Below, piece after piece: positions 5,297-6,577 of a stretch of DNA of 6,577 nt; the first letter of the stretch is position 1, and each line of letters begins with the position of its first letter. The notes below the pieces were generated by a model. The model ran no database searches and had not been told where the DNA came from. It worked only from the letters and a program-made list of their open reading frames with translations. Made by a program: the position numbers and the translations under genes. Source of the stretch: an uncultured Methylococcaceae bacterium (GTDB lineage Bacteria > Pseudomonadota > Gammaproteobacteria > Methylococcales > Methylomonadaceae); contig CAIQND010000774.1 in assembly GCA_903873045.1 (NCBI GenBank), forward strand, positions 1-6,577. Reading direction: 5' to 3'.

Positions 5297-5971
5297 ATGC
5301 GTACAATTGTCTATATTGACGGCTACAACTTTTATTTTGGCGTCTTAAAAAATACTGCTTACAAATGGCTTGATGTTGTTGGCTTGGTTAAGCATATCTG
5401 CCATGTACAAAATCCCAAAATGACAGTTGTCGCCGTAAAGTTTTTTACTGCCCCAGTAATAACAAGGGTTGCGACAAAAGGTGATAAGGCTTTGCATTCT
5501 CAGGACAGCTATCATAGGGCACTGTTGCATAGTCACCCCGGAATCGTAGAAATAATTAACGGTTATTATCTTATGGAAAAAGGTAATCCGCCCCGCTATA
5601 AAAAACCAATCGACAAGCAAGACCGGGTTGAAATATGGCGACTTGAAGAAAAGCAAACCGATGTCAATATTGCCTTGCAGCTCTATCGTGATGCTGTTCT
5701 TAACCATTGCGACCATGCCGTTTTGGTTTCAAGCGATTCCGACCTTGTGCCTGCATTAGATTTTCTAAAGAAAGATTTTCCTGATTACCCGGTTGGTTTA
5801 ATTTTGCCGAGAAGGGAATCAAATAAAATCGAGCGACCACCGAACTCAAATTTATCCAGTCTGGCTAATTGGACTCGTTCGTACATTCTTATTGATGAGT
5901 TGGAAAAATTTCAGTTAGCGGCCAAAGTACCCACTAAGAAAAAGCCAGTAATTAAACCTGATTACTGGTAA
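5297..5971 (+). CDS. NYN domain (PIN-like, LabA/DUF88-type) probable ribonuclease
   Basis: The 224-residue protein begins MRTIVYIDGYNFYFGVLKNT, the typical first strand of NYN proteins, with acidic residue D8. The other expected metal-site acids are present: D122 in EEKQTDVNIALQLYRDA, and D147/D149 in VLVSSDSDLVPAL. The fold is the PIN-like nuclease fold that binds Mg2+ or Mn2+ and cleaves RNA. The core ends near residue 170, followed by LILPRRESNKIERPPNSNLS and a basic tail (PTKKKPVIKPDYW). The length agrees with a common bacterial group of about 220 residues that begins in the same way. The ribosome site is AGGG (5287-5290, 6 bases before the ATG) or TAAGGA directly beside it. The RNA target is unknown. 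Its place next to a phage gene would fit a defence or host-takeover role, which is inference. Confidence 0.88.
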   Translation: MRTIVYIDGYNFYFGVLKNTAYKWLDVVGLVKHICHVQNPKMTVVAVKFFTAPVITRVATKGDKALHSQDSYHRALLHSHPGIVEIINGYYLMEKGNPPRYKKPIDKQDRVEIWRLEEKQTDVNIALQLYRDAVLNHCDHAVLVSSDSDLVPALDFLKKDFPDYPVGLILPRRESNKIERPPNSNLSSLANWTRSYILIDELEKFQLAAKVPTKKKPVIKPDYW

Positions 5972-6007
5972 GGGGAGTTTTTTATGCTGCATCGTTTAGA
6001 GCTGTAA
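5971..6007 (+). other. Strong ribosome site with a seven-codon open frame
   Basis: AGGGGAG (5971-5977) lies 6 bases before an ATG at 5984 that reads MLHRLEL and stops at 6005-6007. It directly follows the NYN stop. It may be a remnant of a lost gene, a tiny leader or chance. There is no homology to support a product. Confidence 0.3.
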
Positions 6008-6019
6008 CGACTCGCGATT

Positions 6020-6050
6020 TTTGGCATAGTTTTATGAGAACTTTGGCATA
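6020..6050 (+). repeat. Two direct copies of TTTGGCATA, 22 bases apart
   Basis: TTTGGCATA occurs at 6020-6028 and 6042-6050. The inverse TATGCC lies at 6096-6101 and another TGGCAT at 6113-6118, so four related words lie within 100 bases of the spacer between the converging genes. Confidence 0.6.
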
Positions 6051-6099
6051 AAAATAACGCCACAACACCTCAAAAACTAACCCTATTTAACAAAATATG

Positions 6100-6125
6100 C
6101 CGTTAAATATAATGGCATTTAACGG
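6100..6125 (-). terminator. Probable terminator of the minus-strand phage gene
   Basis: CCGTTAAAT (6100-6108) and ATTTAACGG (6117-6125) form a perfect 9-bp stem with an 8-base loop. On the minus strand it starts 12 bases after the stop of the phage gene and is followed by a T-rich but broken tract (catattttg). An alternative smaller hairpin uses ATGCC (6097-6101) with GGCAT (6114-6118). Confidence 0.5.
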
Positions 6126-6137
6126 TCTATTAATGCT

Positions 6138-6577
6138 TTAAATCTCGTCAATAATCACTGCTGTTGAGTACTGCAAATAGCGGGCAATTGCAATAGTTGA
6201 TTGTTGCGATAATTTTCCGTAAATCTGATAATCCTGCTCAATATTTTTATCAGTTCCGCCTGGGAAAACACTGATATAAAGTGGCGACCCAATGCCATTT
6301 CTCATGATTCCCATTAATGCTTCTCTATCGGTTACAGAAGCATTAGAAAAATTAATCGTCAGCGATTTTGACCGCGTTTTAATATCAGTCAGCAAATCCC
6401 CTGCATCATTACGCACATGCACGCTTGCATCTTTCCAGCCAATTTGTGCACCATAATCAGCATTTATTGTTGGCTCCCAATACGTACCCGCCACTAATTG
6501 TGCCGCCTCAATATATCCAGATGGGTTTGCTAAATCTGCTATGTCGACTATAATTTTTTTGACCAACCCACCGGTAA
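6138..6577 (-). CDS. Phage virion/tail-module protein, N-terminally cut by the window edge
   Basis: The reading frame stays open to the right window edge. A TTG at 6564-6566 could start a 142-residue product, but it has no ribosome site, and the upstream codons continue in frame (T-G-G before LVKK). The real start is therefore probably outside. The visible part shows blocks I recall from a conserved phage protein of unknown detailed role: IADLANPSGYIEAAQLVAGT, YW-x-P with NADYGAQIGW, DAGDLLTDIKTRSKSL, DREALMGIMRNG, PLYISVFPGGTD and the ending IYGKLSQQS. Family members appear in tail or virion-assembly regions of temperate phages. No catalytic motif, signal peptide or membrane helix is visible. 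It faces the NYN gene, and its own terminator is likely at 6100-6125. This is the clearest sign of a prophage here. Confidence 0.65.
   Translation of the reverse strand, partial: TGGLVKKIIVDIADLANPSGYIEAAQLVAGTYWEPTINADYGAQIGWKDASVHVRNDAGDLLTDIKTRSKSLTINFSNASVTDREALMGIMRNGIGSPLYISVFPGGTDKNIEQDYQIYGKLSQQSTIAIARYLQYSTAVIIDEI

Noticed and set aside
2382..5330. The 13-base word GACGGCTACAACT at 2382-2394 and again at 5318-5330
   Set aside because: Both encode D-G-Y-N in unrelated proteins and the match does not extend, so it is probably chance.
5345..5716. Minus-strand frame opposite the NYN gene
   Set aside because: It is antisense to a well-recognised NYN domain and has no independent support.
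6083..6110. Possible XerCD dif-like site (TTTTGTTAAAT on the minus strand resembles a XerD arm)
   Set aside because: The other arm does not match a XerC site at the required spacing.

Overview
The window reads as an accessory stretch of a gammaproteobacterial genome, next to or inside a prophage. AT-rich spacers, compact overlapping genes, good Shine-Dalgarno sites and a lipobox with Ser after the Cys support a Gram-negative host. From memory, close relatives of several of these proteins occur in methanotrophs (Methylococcales) and other Proteobacteria. That placement is an inference.

Left part (262-1822, + strand): five tightly packed small genes form one operon. The order is a DUF5681 protein, two small proteins sharing a K-x-R-L-x-K-L-E-S start, a 192-residue unknown protein, and a 69-residue basic protein whose start lies 74 bases inside the preceding gene in another frame. 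A clear terminator follows at 1854-1880. None of these proteins has an established function. This is the best candidate here for an undescribed system.

Middle (2169-5079, + strand): an outer-membrane-type lipoprotein is followed by a 763-residue exported protein. The latter has two blocks of Sel1-like repeats and a C-terminal trypsin-like serine protease domain with an intact His-Asp-Ser triad. It looks like an envelope-acting protein that joins a protein-interaction scaffold to a protease.

Right part: a NYN-domain (PIN-like) probable ribonuclease (5297-5971, + strand) faces a minus-strand gene (6138 to the window edge). That gene resembles a conserved phage virion or tail-module protein and runs off the right end. 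A hairpin and a cluster of GGCAT motifs lie between the two.

Terminator-like hairpins occur at 1854-1880, 2099-2127, 5102-5127, 5254-5279 and 6100-6125. The genes therefore sit in separately bounded transcription units, as expected for cargo or 'moron' genes. Two of the hairpins lie between a promoter-like sequence and the next start codon, which suggests small RNAs or attenuated leaders.
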